Assembly (NCBI GenBank): GCA_037954665.1
Contig: JBBMOL010000047.1
Location: forward strand, 186,001 to 250,000
Direction: 5' to 3'
DNA from: Laguncularia racemosa
Taxonomy: Eukaryota; Streptophyta; Magnoliopsida; Myrtales; Combretaceae
DNA length: 64,000 bases
The notes beneath the pieces were generated by a model. The model saw only the letters and a list, made by a program, of their open reading frames with translations. It ran no database searches and was not told the origin of the DNA. A program made the position numbers and the translations under genes. Positions 44,667-57,366 of the stretch are shown here, piece after piece (position 1 is the stretch's first letter; every line of letters begins with the position of its first letter).

Positions 44667-47238
44667 ACCACCCCCCTCCCCCCCTTTAAAAATGATGGTA
44701 GAAGAGGTTCTCCGATGTAGTTCCAACATAGTAAAGAATCAATTGAGAGTCTCGATAGAGATATCGACATTATGGCAACCATTGCACAAATCTCAAGAGA
44801 TGTATACCTTGATGATGGTGAAGAGAAATGGCCAACACAACCGCTTTATTCATCAATTGAGGAAGGAAATACTCCTAACGACGTCCATAGCCTTATGTCA
44901 TATGAAGAATTAATGGAGGTGAGGAAATACTTCTAACTATAATCTCATGGTTAGAAGATTGAGAAGCCGTAAGGCAATGACTGTGTTGCCTTTATGGTTG
45001 GTCATTGGCTTTGCCTATATTTGAAGAGCATGGAGTTTGAGTTACAAGCTTCCTTTAGCAACTTCCAAAAGGAATTTTTCACTTATCACGGAGTGTCTTC
45101 AACTTAACTCATACCAAATGCATACAAGCTACTAATTGCGTTTAAAGTGCTGTGTGAGCACTTTCTCATTTGAGTTACGCTACAGTTGCTTCAGTATTTC
45201 TATGAGTTGAAAAGATTGAATGGCAACTAATTGTACCTTACCAATTGTCCTAGCAGGAAGTTGTTGGTCAAATTAAAGTCTTATGTGCATAGTTGGAAGA
45301 ATAAGTTTCTTGTCATGATATGTGAGGTTGACTTGGACTTTTGGAAACAATGAACTGAGCCTATTTATACCTCGGCCATTCGTTCACTAGGACCCAATGA
45401 TAGGCTACTACAGACCGGATATTGGCTAAGCTCCATAAGAGGATGGACAATCCATGGAACGTGTTAATGGTGGTCAATGAACACCTCTACAATGAAGAAC
45501 TAATAAGTAGAGGGGAAGGAGGTACACCCATTGCCTTAGCCATGCCAAGTTAACCTGCCGCAGAGAGTTATATTCAACTAAGTCTACAAGGGGAATGAGT
45601 CTCCTTACGAGTTATTAGCTTGGCATGGCATTTGTAATTTCTCGTTTAATTACTTATTTTCAATGTACTTATTACACTTCCTTTTATCAAACATGCAACT
45701 CAAAGAATGCACCCTAGTGGAAATGCTCGCACGCAAGAGGGCGACCCAAGCCACTAAGAAGGGAAAGAAAATCCCTCCAAGCACAACTAAGCCCTAAAGG
45801 GAACCTATGCAAAGGTAATGTAAGATTCCCCTTTACGATTAAAGGTAAAGAAAGATGGGCACCACCTCCTTGACCTGTCAAGAAGCAGCTAGAGAAAGGG
45901 TAAAAGGGAAGGTTAGAGAAGGGCTATCTCACTAGGCTAGGAAAAGGCCATATAGTGAAGCTTTCGAGGAGAGGCCTCAAACAGCTGCCTTAGATATCGT
46001 AGTCAAGCTCGATGCCATGTTGGATAATGTGAAGCCAGCAGCTTGTCATTGTAGCATAAGACCTCCACTTTTTGCTTCGAAGCAGCGAGAGGAGCAAAAC
46101 TCATTCCCAGCCAGTCTTCTATCTCTTCCCTTAGGTGGTCACATTTTCTAACCACAATGAAAGGTTTATAACTCTAACACAAGCATTAGGGACACCAAAT
46201 GGAGTAAGGAGCTATTAAGGGGATATATCCTGCTAAAGGATGTTGCTAACTTGAAAAGAAGCTTGCAGGGCATGCCTAAGGATACACTCAAGAGAATGCT
46301 TTACTCAAAGCTTCTTGATGTAAGTCCTTTAATAGAATAGATTTGCTTATGACCTTTTTCAAAATGCAATCACCGAGTAATCTATTTATTTCTTTATTCA
46401 TTTTTTCAATTCTCATCCCATCTCTTCAAGATGTTTAAGCTATAGGGTGTTGAGCTTGAACAAATAAGGGATACAAGATCCGAGCACGAGCTCCTTATCT
46501 CCAAACATCAAAGGTTGTATGGCATGTATCTAAAGTTATCTAATGGTGTCTATGTACTATCATAGAAAGTTAAGGATGCAGAGTCTAAAGCCCGCATGGC
46601 TCAAAAGGAATCTCTATGTCAAACTATGAAACTTCAACATTTGAAGCTACGATTAGAAGCAGAGTTAAGGACCTTGAGAGCTCCGGTGGAGTTTAAGGCG
46701 AAAACAAACACTAAGCTTTCCTTGAGGTTAAAGTTAGCAAAGCGATCTAGTAGGAGCATACATGAAGAAAATAAGAAGCTTACAACCCAACTCATGGAAG
46801 CATGTAAGGTGCATAAGTAGAAGGAAAACAGGTAGGCCAAAGTTGAACGAGGCCTTTGGGAGGAGATCAAACAACTCTGACTTGAGGCTAACTGTGATGA
46901 AGCCCACCTGTTGGACTTAAAGGCTCCTCGTTGCTGATCAATTAGATCAAGCCATAATGGAAAGAGAGGTCTTCAACAAAATCATGGATAGTGAAGAGTG
47001 GGTGGACCTCCAAGAAGACAAATTTACCAAGGGCATCTGGATTACTTGGTTAGAAGTCCTCAAGGTGTACCCAAAGTATGACCTCAACTATCTCTCTTTC
47101 TATGATGAACTTAAAGATGGCATCAAAGAGGGGGCAATTGATGAGATCAAACAAGGTGAAGGGGGAATGCTTGAAGATCTTCCTCAAGAGAAACCTTCAC
47201 AAGGTGAGCTAAAACAAGACAAAGGTAGAGAGCATTAA
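44505..47238 (+). pseudogene. Transposase_28-like gypsy extra ORF, copy 2 (broken, with intron-like parts)
   Basis: It begins in the duplicated MTSSSSF segment; an acidic N-terminal part is open at about 44760-44935. The conserved domain lies at 45020-45310 ('PNAYKLLIAFKVLCEHFLI', 'LLQYFYELKRLNGN', 'KLLVKLKSYVHSWKNKFLVM'). A lysine-rich part (45715-45960) is followed by a coiled-coil part 'RMAQKESLCQTMKLQHLKLRLEAEL' (46590-46820) and a C-terminal part (46957-47238). At 46320-46440 a GTAAGT donor-like word and a TCTCTTCAAG acceptor-like word bound a T-rich segment, suggesting an intron. It is antisense to the pol at 48-51 kb, an arrangement known for extra ORFs of Tat elements. Confidence 0.6.
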
Positions 47239-48100
47239 GTTAGGAATGGCCCAAGGATAATACTCATCCATCCCCTCCAAGCTTTAGCCCTCTAGAAGAT
47301 CTGCCTCCACCTTTCGAGTTACACCCCTCCTAGAAAATTGCTACAACCGAAGTAGATGAGATCACTAAGGCCCTAATAATCCCTTCCCCTAAGCAATGAA
47401 AGAAAAATTTTTACTTTTTCATTTGTTACTTGTCAAGTCAGTATGCTGACTTTCAAAATGTATAATTTGATAAACATTGGTGATCTTAAGTTTGAGTACA
47501 ATATACTTATATTTACTACCTTTATGTTTTGCTTACCTTGGATACTTCTCTTACTCGTTGCATGATTTAAGTTCCTCATCCATTTGAACTTGAATTCTTA
47601 TTCTAATCTACTTATTTTGCAAGTCATGCTTGTGGGGTGTCTTCGAATGTCCAAACCTTAAATCCTATCAACAAGTTACACATGAATGTCTCTAAGAAGA
47701 CCTAAAAAGGTCGAATACTTTGACTATTTGATAATAGTTTAAGAGCTAAAAAGTCCATCCACTCTTCTAAGGGTGGGACATCGGGCCATTAAGAGTCCAT
47801 TTGCTTGTCAACTTTAAAGTATGGACTTGATGTTATTAATAGTCCATTAACCGTGATAAGGTCAAGAATAATCGCAATCAAGAGTCCTCTCACCCTATAT
47901 AGGTTAGGACTTGATAAGTTTACTTGGTCCGTTCACCTCGGGAAAGGTTAGGACAACACATAGAAACATAATTAAAAACAATAAGATGTAAAATGTACAA
48001 ATTTTTCATTCTTTATTGAAATGGTTAAATATACAAACAAATAAGAAATTTAATCAAAGGCCTAAGGTTATTGAAATTCTAGGTGTGGGGAATAAGTTAA
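47239..48100. other. Spacer between convergent extra ORF and pol
   Basis: No gene. It lies between the end of the plus-strand extra ORF and the end of the minus-strand integrase. Short words ('aagagtcc', 'aagtccat') recur at 47750-47900, but no clear tandem array is visible. Confidence 0.45.
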
Positions 48101-48199
48101 CCATCCAATCGTTCTAACCTGTATTCCCATATTACTTAAGTCCTCAATAATTCTGACTGGGTTCTCTCAATTTAGGGAAAGTTTTCCTTGACTTTCTCT

Positions 48200-49120
48200 G
48201 AATCCGGCTGCTTCTAACTTCCTACAAACTAGGTCACCAAGTCGAAAAACCTTATGCTTAACCTTCTTGTCGTAATAGTGAGTAGCTCGATATTGATACA
48301 TGGCTACCTGTATCTAAGTAGTGTCTTAAACTTCCTCTATATTGTTAAGGTTAGCTTGTAATCTTAGCTAATTGGTTGTTAAATTGATATTCTATGTTCT
48401 CATATTTAGAAGCTCTAATTCAATAGGGTGAGCAACCTTAGAGCCAAAGGTGAGCCTGAATGGTGTTTCTCCTATAGATGTCCAAGTGAGTTGTTCAATA
48501 CCCCCATAGGATGGTCGAAAGTTTGTCTTCCTACCTACCTTTAGCCTGATCCACCCTTTTTTAATGCTATTGAGGACAATCTCATTCACTGCCTTGACTT
48601 ATCCATTAGATTAGGGATATGCCATCGAGGTGTAGTGAACCTTGATGTGATTGTCATTGTAAAATTTTCTAAACTTTTAGTTGTCGAACTGCGTCCCGTT
48701 ATCAATTATCAACATGTTTAGAACACCATATCTGCCAAGAATGTTGTTGAGGACAAAGGCTTCAACATTTTTTTCCGATAATCTTAGCTATGACTTCAGC
48801 TTCTACTCGATTGGTAAAGTAATCTATGGCAACAATGATAAATTGTCTCTATCTAAACTCTTTGGGGGAAGGGTCTTAGAATGTCTAATCCCCACTGAGT
48901 AAAAGGCCAATGGCTAGTGAAGGACCTCAAGTAATTGCTCAATACGTATGCTACAGGTGCATGTTTTTGACATTGCACACACTTCCTTACAAAGCACTTT
49001 GCATTTTCCCTTATAATAGGCCAGTAATAGCCAAGCGTGAGTACTCTGATATAAAAGATTCTACTATTAATATGATTGTTACATATCCCCGTGTGTAATT
49101 CCTGCAACAACCATTAGCCA
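48200..49120 (-). pseudogene. Integrase of an older Tat-like element (broken)
   Basis: The zinc region is 'MLQELHTGICNNHINSR' with 'CVRKCVQCQKHA'-type cysteines (49110-48960); the first catalytic D region reads 'WGLDILRPFPQ' (48880-48910). The C-terminal part at 48589-48392 reads 'QLTWTSIGETPFRLTFGSKVAHPIELEL'. Stops and frameshifts separate the parts, and the central D and E regions are degraded. Confidence 0.75.
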
Positions 49121-49499
49121 GCTTCTAGCTAAACATATTTAAGGAGTGGCATGCTCAAGCCTCTTTTGTAGAGAAGGTCATCAAGAATAGTGTAGTTTAT
49201 GGCCTTGTACATGATCTTGCTAGCCTCCTTTCTATCTTACAGAAGGGTGTTGCTCTTTATTTAATCCATAATAAGGTCCATCTAGCATGGTTTAACTAGC
49301 ATAGGATGAATTTCCATGACTTGAGTTAATTTCCTTTTAATGCTTGTTTAGAAGGTACTTGATGAAGACCTTCTTCCCCCATTGTCTAAGTCAAGAATAC
49401 TTGTTAATGCTAGCTTCGATAACTTATTAGCCTTATAATTTTCAACTTGAGGAACTTTGGTGATACTTCAGGAGGGAAATTCTGAGGTGAGATTTTTAA

Positions 49500-49760
49500 C
49501 AACCTAGAGGTAGTCACTTATCGCTTCATCCGTAATAGTATATTCTCCATTCTCTTGTTGGATGACAAGCAAAGAATCTAAATATATCTCTATCTTCTTA
49601 ACACCTATCTCCATTCCTAGCCTGAGACTCGCAATAAGGGCTCCATACTTTACTTCATTATTACTTATTGAGAACCTAAATTTGAGAGGGCGAATTTTTT
49701 CCACCTTTAAGTATCTCATTTCGGGCTCCTAGAGGATATGACTAACATAATAAATTGCCT
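49500..49760 (-). pseudogene. Archaeal-type RNase H remnant of the older Tat-like element
   Basis: The 71-codon open frame at 49719-49504 reads 'LKFRFSISNNEVKYGALIASLRLGMEIGVKKIEIYLDSLLVIQQENGEYTITDE', the centre of the second RNase H of Tat elements, with the D of 'YLDS' kept. The ends of the domain are lost to stops. Confidence 0.75.
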
Positions 49761-49949
49761 TGTGCTCCTTCCTTTCAACTCATACTACTACCAAGGAGAG
49801 AGCTTGGTCACTAACAAATAGATATAAGAATAAGTCCTCACCTAAAATCGATTTGGAGATTATAGGTGAACTTGTCAAAAATTGCTTTAACTTCTTGAAT
49901 GCAATTTGACATTATTCGATCCATTAAAAATTTGCCGAGCTTTTCAAAA

Positions 49950-50790
49950 CCTTAAAGAACTCAGAACCTTTATCTTTGCTTTTGGAGACAATTATGTTTA
50001 GTGTAGCAATTCTTCCTATGAGTCATTGCACTTCTTTTTATTGATATTGGGGGTTACATCTCAAGTACAGCTTGTATCTTCTTCAAGTTAGCCTTGATGT
50101 CGCATTGTGTGAGCATGTATCCAAGGAACTTGCTTGAGGTAACCCCAAAGACACACTTTTAGGGGTTCAGCTTTATACTGTATTGCCTCAAGGTGTTGAA
50201 TGTTTCTTGAAAGCCCTGGAGATGATCCTTAAGCCTTATGCTTTTGACAATCATATCATCAACAAACACTTCAATATTTCACTTGTTTTGCTATTCAAAC
50301 ATCTTTGTCACCAACCGCTGATATGTAGCCTTGGCATTTTTTAAGCTAAAAGGCATGACTTTATATCAACAAGTCCTAAAGTTGGTGACCAAAGAAGTAT
50401 GTATTTCATCTTTTGACTTCATGTTAATTTGGTTGTATCTAAAGAAAGCATCCATAAAACTAAGGAGTGTGGGGTTGGAGGTAGAATCAATGAGTTAGTC
50501 AATTCAAGGGAGGAAAAAATAGTCCTTTGAGCAGGCACGGTTGATTTCTATGTAGTCTATACACATTCACCACTTCCCATTAGACTTTTTAGCTAATACA
50601 CAATTATCTAGTCAGGTCAAGTAACGTTTCTCCCTTACAAACCCTACCTTTAGCAACTTTTATACCTCTTCTTTAATGGCTACTTGTTATTTTGGTGTAA
50701 AGTGTCTTTTTTTTCTTGATGACTTTAGCATTACTATTGATGTTGAGGTGGTGCATCATCATTTCGAGGGAAATGCTTAGCATGTCTGAT
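49950..50790 (-). pseudogene. Reverse transcriptase of the older Tat-like element (broken)
   Basis: Minus-strand reading gives 'LLSFMDAFFRYNQINMKSKDEIHTSLVT', 'YKVMPFSLKNAKATYQRLVTKMFE' and 'VFVDDMIVKSI' (catalytic VDD near 50255-50265), each in a frame broken by stops. It is the same order as in the 13.4-kb Tat element but far more decayed. Confidence 0.75.
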
Positions 50791-50869
50791 GGGGACCAAG
50801 CAAACACATCGCTATTGAACCAAAGGAAATCAATGAGTTAACATTTGAGTTCTACAAACATTAACGTTC

Positions 50870-51390
50870 TTACTTGTGTAGTCTACTTAGGGCTACTATC
50901 GAGTTAGATTTCTTTTGTCTCCTTGACCGATTCTCCCTTAGAATCCAACTTCTCTTAAGGTCCAGCTTCTCTTCAGGTCCAACTTCTACAATGAAGACCT
51001 CCTCTTGCTTTAAGGCCTTTAAATATAAATAGCACGCCAACTCTTGGTCTCCTTGGCATACATCCACTCCTTCAAGTGTTAAGAATTTTGCCTTTAGGTG
51101 CAACGTTGAGGAAATCAACTTAAGTGTGTTCTAACTTGGTTGTCTAAGGATTACATTGTAAGGCGACCAACAATCTACCACTAAGAATTCTACATTATGC
51201 TTAGCCACAATGTCATTGTCACCGACCTCCATAAGGAAGGTGACAATGCTTGCAACCCATATAGGGTTGGTTATTGAACCCATACAAGTCATGATTGTAT
51301 GGCTTCCTATTGGTCTTGAGTTTAGGCTGCATCTATTAACAGTTTTGGTATTGGTTATGGTTTTGATCACATTAGCTGAAGATGACATGA
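50870..51390 (-). pseudogene. Protease/linker remnant of the older Tat-like element
   Basis: Two open frames in the same phase (51388-51131 and 51118-50870) read 'TFLMEVGDNDIVAKHNVEFLVVDCWSPYNVILRQPS' and 'ISSTLHLKAKFLTLEGVDVCQGDQELACYLYLKALK'. These match the C-terminal half of the Tat/gypsy protease ('FLVVDCPSAYNAIIGRP') and the following linker. The active-site half and gag are missing; the element is cut near 51400. Confidence 0.7.
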
Positions 51391-51399
51391 TAGTTCCCT

Positions 51400-53820
51400 A
51401 ACGTCTATTAAGTAAGGTCAAACCCCTTTTGGACCCTAAAGTGTCTAAAATCATGAGGACTCCTATAATACTTGTTTTGCTTTGATTTAAATAACTTAAT
51501 GAATCTGTGCTAATGCATTAGAATTAGGTATTCATGACATGTGAGTATGTTCTTAGCTATTCTATATTGAGTACATATTGCTCGTACCTTTTTACTATTT
51601 TCAGGTGATGATGATTTGTGCTATGACTTTTTAGGCTATGGTTCTAACAATGAGTATTTAGATTATGGGAGCAACGATTAGTTTTCCACTGGCTATAAAC
51701 ATCTACCTATGTTTACTATTCTATTTCTTTGATAAGTGTGGTGATGATGTTTATCTTCTAGGACTTTGAGACTTAACTGTTGGGATTTAGACTTTAGTTT
51801 GCTATCTTGGGCTAGTTACCTACTAGTTGTGGTTTTTATGAGGATGTTTTGGTATGTTTATTCTCGCTGCAACTTTTGTGTCTACCCAACCTAAACCCAA
51901 TTGATTTTATAAGATTAACTTAAATGATTTTTCTAAATTAAAACATGGCTAGTAACCCACTAAAATAGTTGTAGTAAGCCTTAGCGTGTTTCTACTTAAA
52001 TAGGATACGCGGTAGACTATCTACGCTTAAGTTAATTAATTATGGTAATCGAGTTAATTAACTAACCTAACTAATTATTTGTTACTTTATGCCTAGTAGA
52101 TTCACGACATTATTTAAAACCCATATCATGTTATTTTTAGCTTAGGCCCATATCGATTATGGGCCTAAGAAAAGGAAATGGGCTGCTTAACTGTTTTGGA
52201 TTGGGTTAAGCCCCAATGATGCATTTAATTTATTTACTTTAATTAAACCCATTATGGTTTATTACCTAATTCAATTCACCAATTATCCATAATAATTTTT
52301 CTAGACCCAAATTATTTAATCCAAATCCATTTAATTTCCTTAGGCCCATTATACATTATTATTAGTTCCTTAGGCCCTTTGTCACCTATTCCACCTATTA
52401 TGTTTAACTAGGATCCATTTAAGTTATTCTTAACTATTTCCATTTTAAGCCCATTCAGGTGCATTATGGTAAATTTTTTCAATTTTAGATCCATTTGCCA
52501 AGTTTACCCATTATGGTCTATTACTTATTTCTTAGGTCTAATTCTACTTATTATACTTAAATTTAGCCCATTCAGAAATCTTGTTTAATTTTATGCCCCA
52601 TTAGATGTAAGCCCATTTAAGTGTTTTATTTCACTAAGGCCTATTTAGATTATGGGCCTTAAAAAAGAAATGGGTATAATTAATTTGAAATTAGGCCCAT
52701 TGGGTTTATTTAGATTAATTAGCATTAGTTATAATTAATTTACCATATTAATCCTATTAATAAGTCAATTTAATTTGACAATCTCACTTCAAATAGAAAA
52801 GTAGCAATTAAATATCATCACTATTTCTTTTATAGAATTATTAATAAAAATTCTAAAATTAGCAACAAAATATTTGTTTTCCTATCTTCCATGTTATGTA
52901 TAACAATTCAGTCCAAAACTTTAACCTATTCTTTATTCTCATTTCCATCTCTTCAAACTCTTCTCTACTACTTCAATTCTATTTTAAGTCTTGCTAGATG
53001 GATTTAATAGTTTTCACGTATAATAACTAGATGAGTTTATTACATGTGTAATGTTTTACTTTAATTGTTCACCAGGAGTACCAAATCCAATCTTAGGTTT
53101 GTAATTACAAGAGGCTTCAATCTCTCGGCCATCATTCTCATTTACAATCATTTGAGCTCTTGCACCATTATTTTTTCCTTTTTTTAAAATTCTTTTTAAC
53201 ACTTAATCATTACAATTTAATATCTTTGAAATGATATAACTTTCCTTGCATTATAATGTGCTAATTTCTTACTATCTTTGCTAATTGCATACCACCATTT
53301 CGTATTATTATTTAAAAAGTAAATATGTCTCCTGGAAAAATTATGTTCTACCATTTTGTCTCGATAAGCATCAATTAGATCACTCTTTCTATCTTTCTAC
53401 CATATGTTTTTTTTTTTTCAGTCCATATCTCCTCCATAAATGCATACCTTACCATATGGGGAAAAAGAAAAAAAAAAAAGCACATTAGTTGAATATATTT
53501 TTAAGAAATTTGGGCATTGCTAAGCAATAAAACTAGTTATTATAATAATATTAAGACTTAAATAGAACATTATTTTTGTTTAGGGATATAAATATCATAT
53601 ACATTAAAATTATTATATTTTTTTACTATATATAATTACACATAAAATATTCTTATGACATGATATAATATTTTAATATCATTATTACATTATAAAGAGA
53701 TATGTAATTATAAAATAAATAGTAAAATTATATATATATATTGTATAGTAGAGATTTATTATGAAATAAATATTATCTGTTCATCAAAAGGTAAGTGAAT
53801 ACAGTAACATCGCTATTCAA
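51400..53820. other. AT-rich intergenic DNA with repeated aggcccatt words
   Basis: No gene found. At 52100-52700 the words ggccca/tgggcc occur many times, including a perfect 12-bp inverted repeat CTTAGGCCCATA / TATGGGCCTAAG (52141-52152, 52158-52169) with a 5-base loop. 53540-53780 is almost pure A/T. Confidence 0.5.
52141..52169. repeat. Perfect 12-bp inverted repeat with GGCCCA core
   Basis: Arms CTTAGGCCCATA and TATGGGCCTAAG with the loop tcgat. The cores are TGGGCC site-II-type words. Confidence 0.9.
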
Positions 53821-54535
53821 TTGGAATAAGGGGGTGAGGAATATAAAGGTTTGAGTCATTCTTTTCCTTCTTCTTCTTTTTAATTTAAACTAATGCATTG
53901 ATGGAAGGTTTATCGACTAATGGACTAAGTAAACTTCGCACAACTTGATTAAGAAGGTGTACTAGGTGTTGGATCAGACCAAAGGAGGATCTTAATTTAA
54001 TCTGGTACAGTACAAAATGCACAGATGTTATTACATCTTTGATCAAACTGGAGCATTGGATTACTAGAGTAGAAGAAAACGGTCTTGAGAAATACATTCG
54101 ACAGTTGACAAAACAAAAGGTCTATAAAAGACGGTGGATAGTGGAAGATACGAAGAAATAGCAAGACATCCAACTTTGTTGAAAACGAAGTAATAAGCTA
54201 GCATGCCGTATCCGGATAAAGTCCAAATTTCTAAGTTTTCGTAAGGCAGTTTGCCCCTGTCTTACACATTTTGTAATCGACAAGCATTAAATTAAATGAA
54301 GAGAAAGTCATTGACACTATCGTCTAACTGTTACTATCCTTGTCAATAATCCCTTTACTCACTGGGAGGATACGCTTTCCTTTTCTTTCTTTTTTTTCCT
54401 TTGGTTGTTGTTAGAATACAGCCTAGATTAACATTACAAACAGAGAATGCCCAAAAAAAAAAAAATGTTAATCTGCAGCAGATGATGAAATTAAGTAGGG
54501 ACAGATACATATTCTAATGGAAAGGAAAGAATGCA
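53821..54535 (-). other. 3' flank/UTR of the RABA4-like gene
   Basis: Downstream of the Rab stop codon. A 70-codon minus-strand open frame at 54097-53885 has no recognisable motif. The exact polyadenylation site was not determined. Confidence 0.4.
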
Positions 54536-55743
54536 CTATGAGGACATGCAGCAACCACCCTTCCTGCCTCCAGGATCAGTAGTATCCTGTCCAGGAACTA
54601 CAATCTTTGTTCCTTTTAGAAGGCTTGAACTGCTAAGATCTGATTCTTCGCCTGCGTTCAGGGTCTTCTTGCTGATGATCTTATAGATCTCGGTCAAGAC
54701 TGTCAAGAATGCAGATTCCACGTTGGTGGCCTCAAGGGCTGATGTTTCCATGAAGAATAAATTCTCTCTCTGCGCGAACTCCTGGGCATCCTCTGTAGGG
54801 ACTGCTCGTAGGCTACCCAAATCTGATTTATTACCTACAAGCATGATTACAATGTTTTTATCAGCATGTCCCCTTAGTTCGTCCAGCCACCTTGTCATGT
54901 GATCAAAGGATTGGCGTTTCGTCATGTCGTACACTAGCATTGCACCGACCGCACCTCTGTAGTATGCGCTGGTTACGGCGCGGTACCTATGGAAGCATAC
55001 ACAAACCAAATGTTATTTGTTGTATATGTATCTCATATCTTCCCTAACCAGGGGAAAAAAAATAAATAAATGAAACTTTCCCTAGCTAATCCTCCCCTCC
55101 ATTTCTTATCCATCCTCTGTAAACAAAGCTTTGACGGACTTCCAGGAAAGGGAAGAAAATGATGTACGTTACAGTTGTACCGTGTAAATGGAATATGTAT
55201 AATTTTTCCATATTGGAATGAGTCAAGATACTCGTTTTAACTTATTATTGTGTTGGTGCCTTGGCCTTAATCATGAGGCGTCGACTCGTCGAAAGAAAGA
55301 CGACACCCGATACAAATCTAGGCTCTTCTTGCATGATCGCCAACATGTAAATGCGTCCATGCAAAGCCAACAACATTACCCAAAATGTCATCATCAATTT
55401 TCACATGCATTTTTATAAACTAATCTGGATCTTGTTACACAAATCGCCAGCATACACGCGATGAAAGATAAAGGACCTTTAATGATAAAAGATCGAAGAC
55501 CGAACCGTTATCGTACCTTTCCTGACCGGCGGTGTCCCATATTTGTGCCTTGACGGTCTTGTGATCAATTACGAGAGTTTTCGTCTGAAACTCAACGCCG
55601 ATGGTGGCTTTAGATTCTACACTAAATTCATTCCTAGCAAAGCGAGCAAGGAGCTGGGATTTGCCTACAGCTGAGTCCCCAATTAATACGATCTTGAATA
55701 CATAATCAATCTTTTGGTTGTAATCTCCATATAAATTTGACAT
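54536..55743 (-). CDS. RABA4D: RABA4-type small GTPase (RABA4D-like), two exons
   Basis: Rab GTPase of the plant Rab11/RABA4 group, which directs trans-Golgi/recycling vesicles to the plasma membrane; RABA4D is known for pollen-tube tip growth. Exon 1 is 55743-55517, exon 2 is 54986-54536, intron 530 bp (AAAG|GTACG ... TCCATAG|GTACC), splitting codon 76 at the position usual for plant RABA genes. The product has 225 residues. Motifs: G1 GDSAVGKS 22-29, switch I TIGVEF 47-52, G3 WDTAGQE 69-75, 'YRAVTSAYYRGAVGA' 77-91, G4 NKSD 128-131, G5 ETSAL 156-160, variable tail, then a C-terminal CCMSS with the double cysteine 221-222 for geranylgeranylation. The start MSNLYGDYNQKIDYVFK matches RABA4D; an in-frame ATG seven codons upstream is not conserved. 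All GTPase motifs are intact. Confidence 0.94.
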
Positions 55744-56060
55744 TATCAACCAAAATAAAAACAATATATAACCTTAGGGAACCGATCATATAATTCTTCA
55801 CTTATTTTATGCTATTAGATTGAATCGCAAAAAAAAAAGATCTAATTTTGGATTATTTGTTTGAGAAGTTTAAAGAGCATATTCATGGTAGGATTGGGAA
55901 ACTTATGAGCATAGATGAGAATTAGGAATAGGATTAGTTGAAGTTGGCGTCTGGAGAAAGGAGAGAGAAAAGAGTGAGGGCCAACGTCCCTTACGGGTCC
56001 CATTTAACTGTTTTCTTTGGGATGTTTGGAAATTGGGCTGGGCTGGGCTGGTTCAAAATA
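55744..56060 (-). promoter_or_regulatory. 5' leader and promoter region of the RABA4-like gene
   Basis: Upstream of the Rab ATG on the minus strand. A CT-rich stretch (ctttctctcc... on the minus strand, 55955-55980) is typical of plant leaders. A ggctgg/cagccc triplet (56036-56052) lies further upstream. No clear TATA box was assigned. Confidence 0.4.
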
Positions 56061-57358
56061 TAAAATAAAAAAAGCAGTTTGGGTAAAATGCTTCTAGACG
56101 ACCTATGATGCCCTGACAACCAGGACTGACCTCTGAGACGTTCAAACTTTTAACCCACACTTAAAAAACACTATGTCATATGCCTACCCATATCAGACTG
56201 CATAATGTATTATTATATAACCTAGCCATATGTGATATGCCTATGAAAGATATTAAATTCTTATTTTCCCTCGGCAAGTTTACATAATTTACCTATTCTC
56301 CAGCTCAATGTCATATCGTGATCCTTATGTTCATAAATTATTATTGAAATACTCCAAGTCAGTAAAAAGAAATCTTATTAATTCCTTAAAATGTAAAATC
56401 ATGTATTAAAGATTATATATATATATACATATATATATTGGTTAAATCATGTAAAGATTACAACCCTTTATGCAAAGATTACAACGCATTTATATATACC
56501 ATTTTTTCTTCATGCAAAAGACATATATCTTGATACTACTAAAAATTCATTATTACTACCAATAAAAAACATATCTTATCAAAAGGCATTAAGAATAGAA
56601 TGTTGCAAAAAGAAAAAAACTTCTAGAATCTTATATGTAAAAACTATTGTAGGAAATTTTTAATTTGTGACCCTTGATTTGCATGGCATTAATAAAGAAA
56701 AATCAGATAAATTTTACTTTTTATTATTTGTTGTATTGTATGTGTTCACAGTTACTATAAAAAAATCATTTTCAATTTACCAATTATACATTGCACTAAG
56801 TACTAAAAATGTTACAACTTTCTATAGGCACTACTTTTACATAGTACATGCCCATTATACATATAATAAAAAGGAAAAGGTAAAGAATTTTCAATAATCA
56901 AAAAATAGAAATAATGTAAAAATCTAAATTAATGAAAAACAAAAATTTACAAATAGCTAAAAGGAACTACTAATAAAATGGTAGAAGTTGCAAATATAAA
57001 TATTAATAATCTTTCCATTATGAAATAATATATTGTTTAGAAAAAGTTATTATTATTCAAAACTATGGAAATGTAGCATGAATTGCATCATTTTGCAAAG
57101 TGACAAAAAATTATAGATGGCAAAAGTTATAAAAATGAGACATGGGGTTGAATACATGAGTTTTCACTTGATAATAGTTGTGTGTATATAACTAAATTAA
57201 ATTTTAAATCAGCCTTACACTATTTTATAAATTGATTTAATTACTTTCCTTTCATATACAAAGACTAACTATAGTAAGCTATTGGGTAAAGTAAACTAAT
57301 AATTGGGGAAAAGCTAATTAAATCATGAAATCTCTAGTTCTTTCACATATTTTACTAA
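56061..57358. other. AT-rich intergenic DNA
   Basis: No supported gene or repeat boundary. A (TA)n run lies at 56414-56440. Confidence 0.5.
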
Positions 57359-57366
57359 CTAAAAAT

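Noticed and set aside
44692..44913. 73-codon plus-strand open frame
   Set aside because: A shadow of the extra ORF; the neighbouring frame stays open with an acidic sequence that continues into the conserved domain.
55744..55764. Seven-codon N-terminal extension of the Rab gene
   Set aside because: RABA4 proteins start at MSNLYGDYNQKIDY; the extra residues MFLFWLI are not part of the family.
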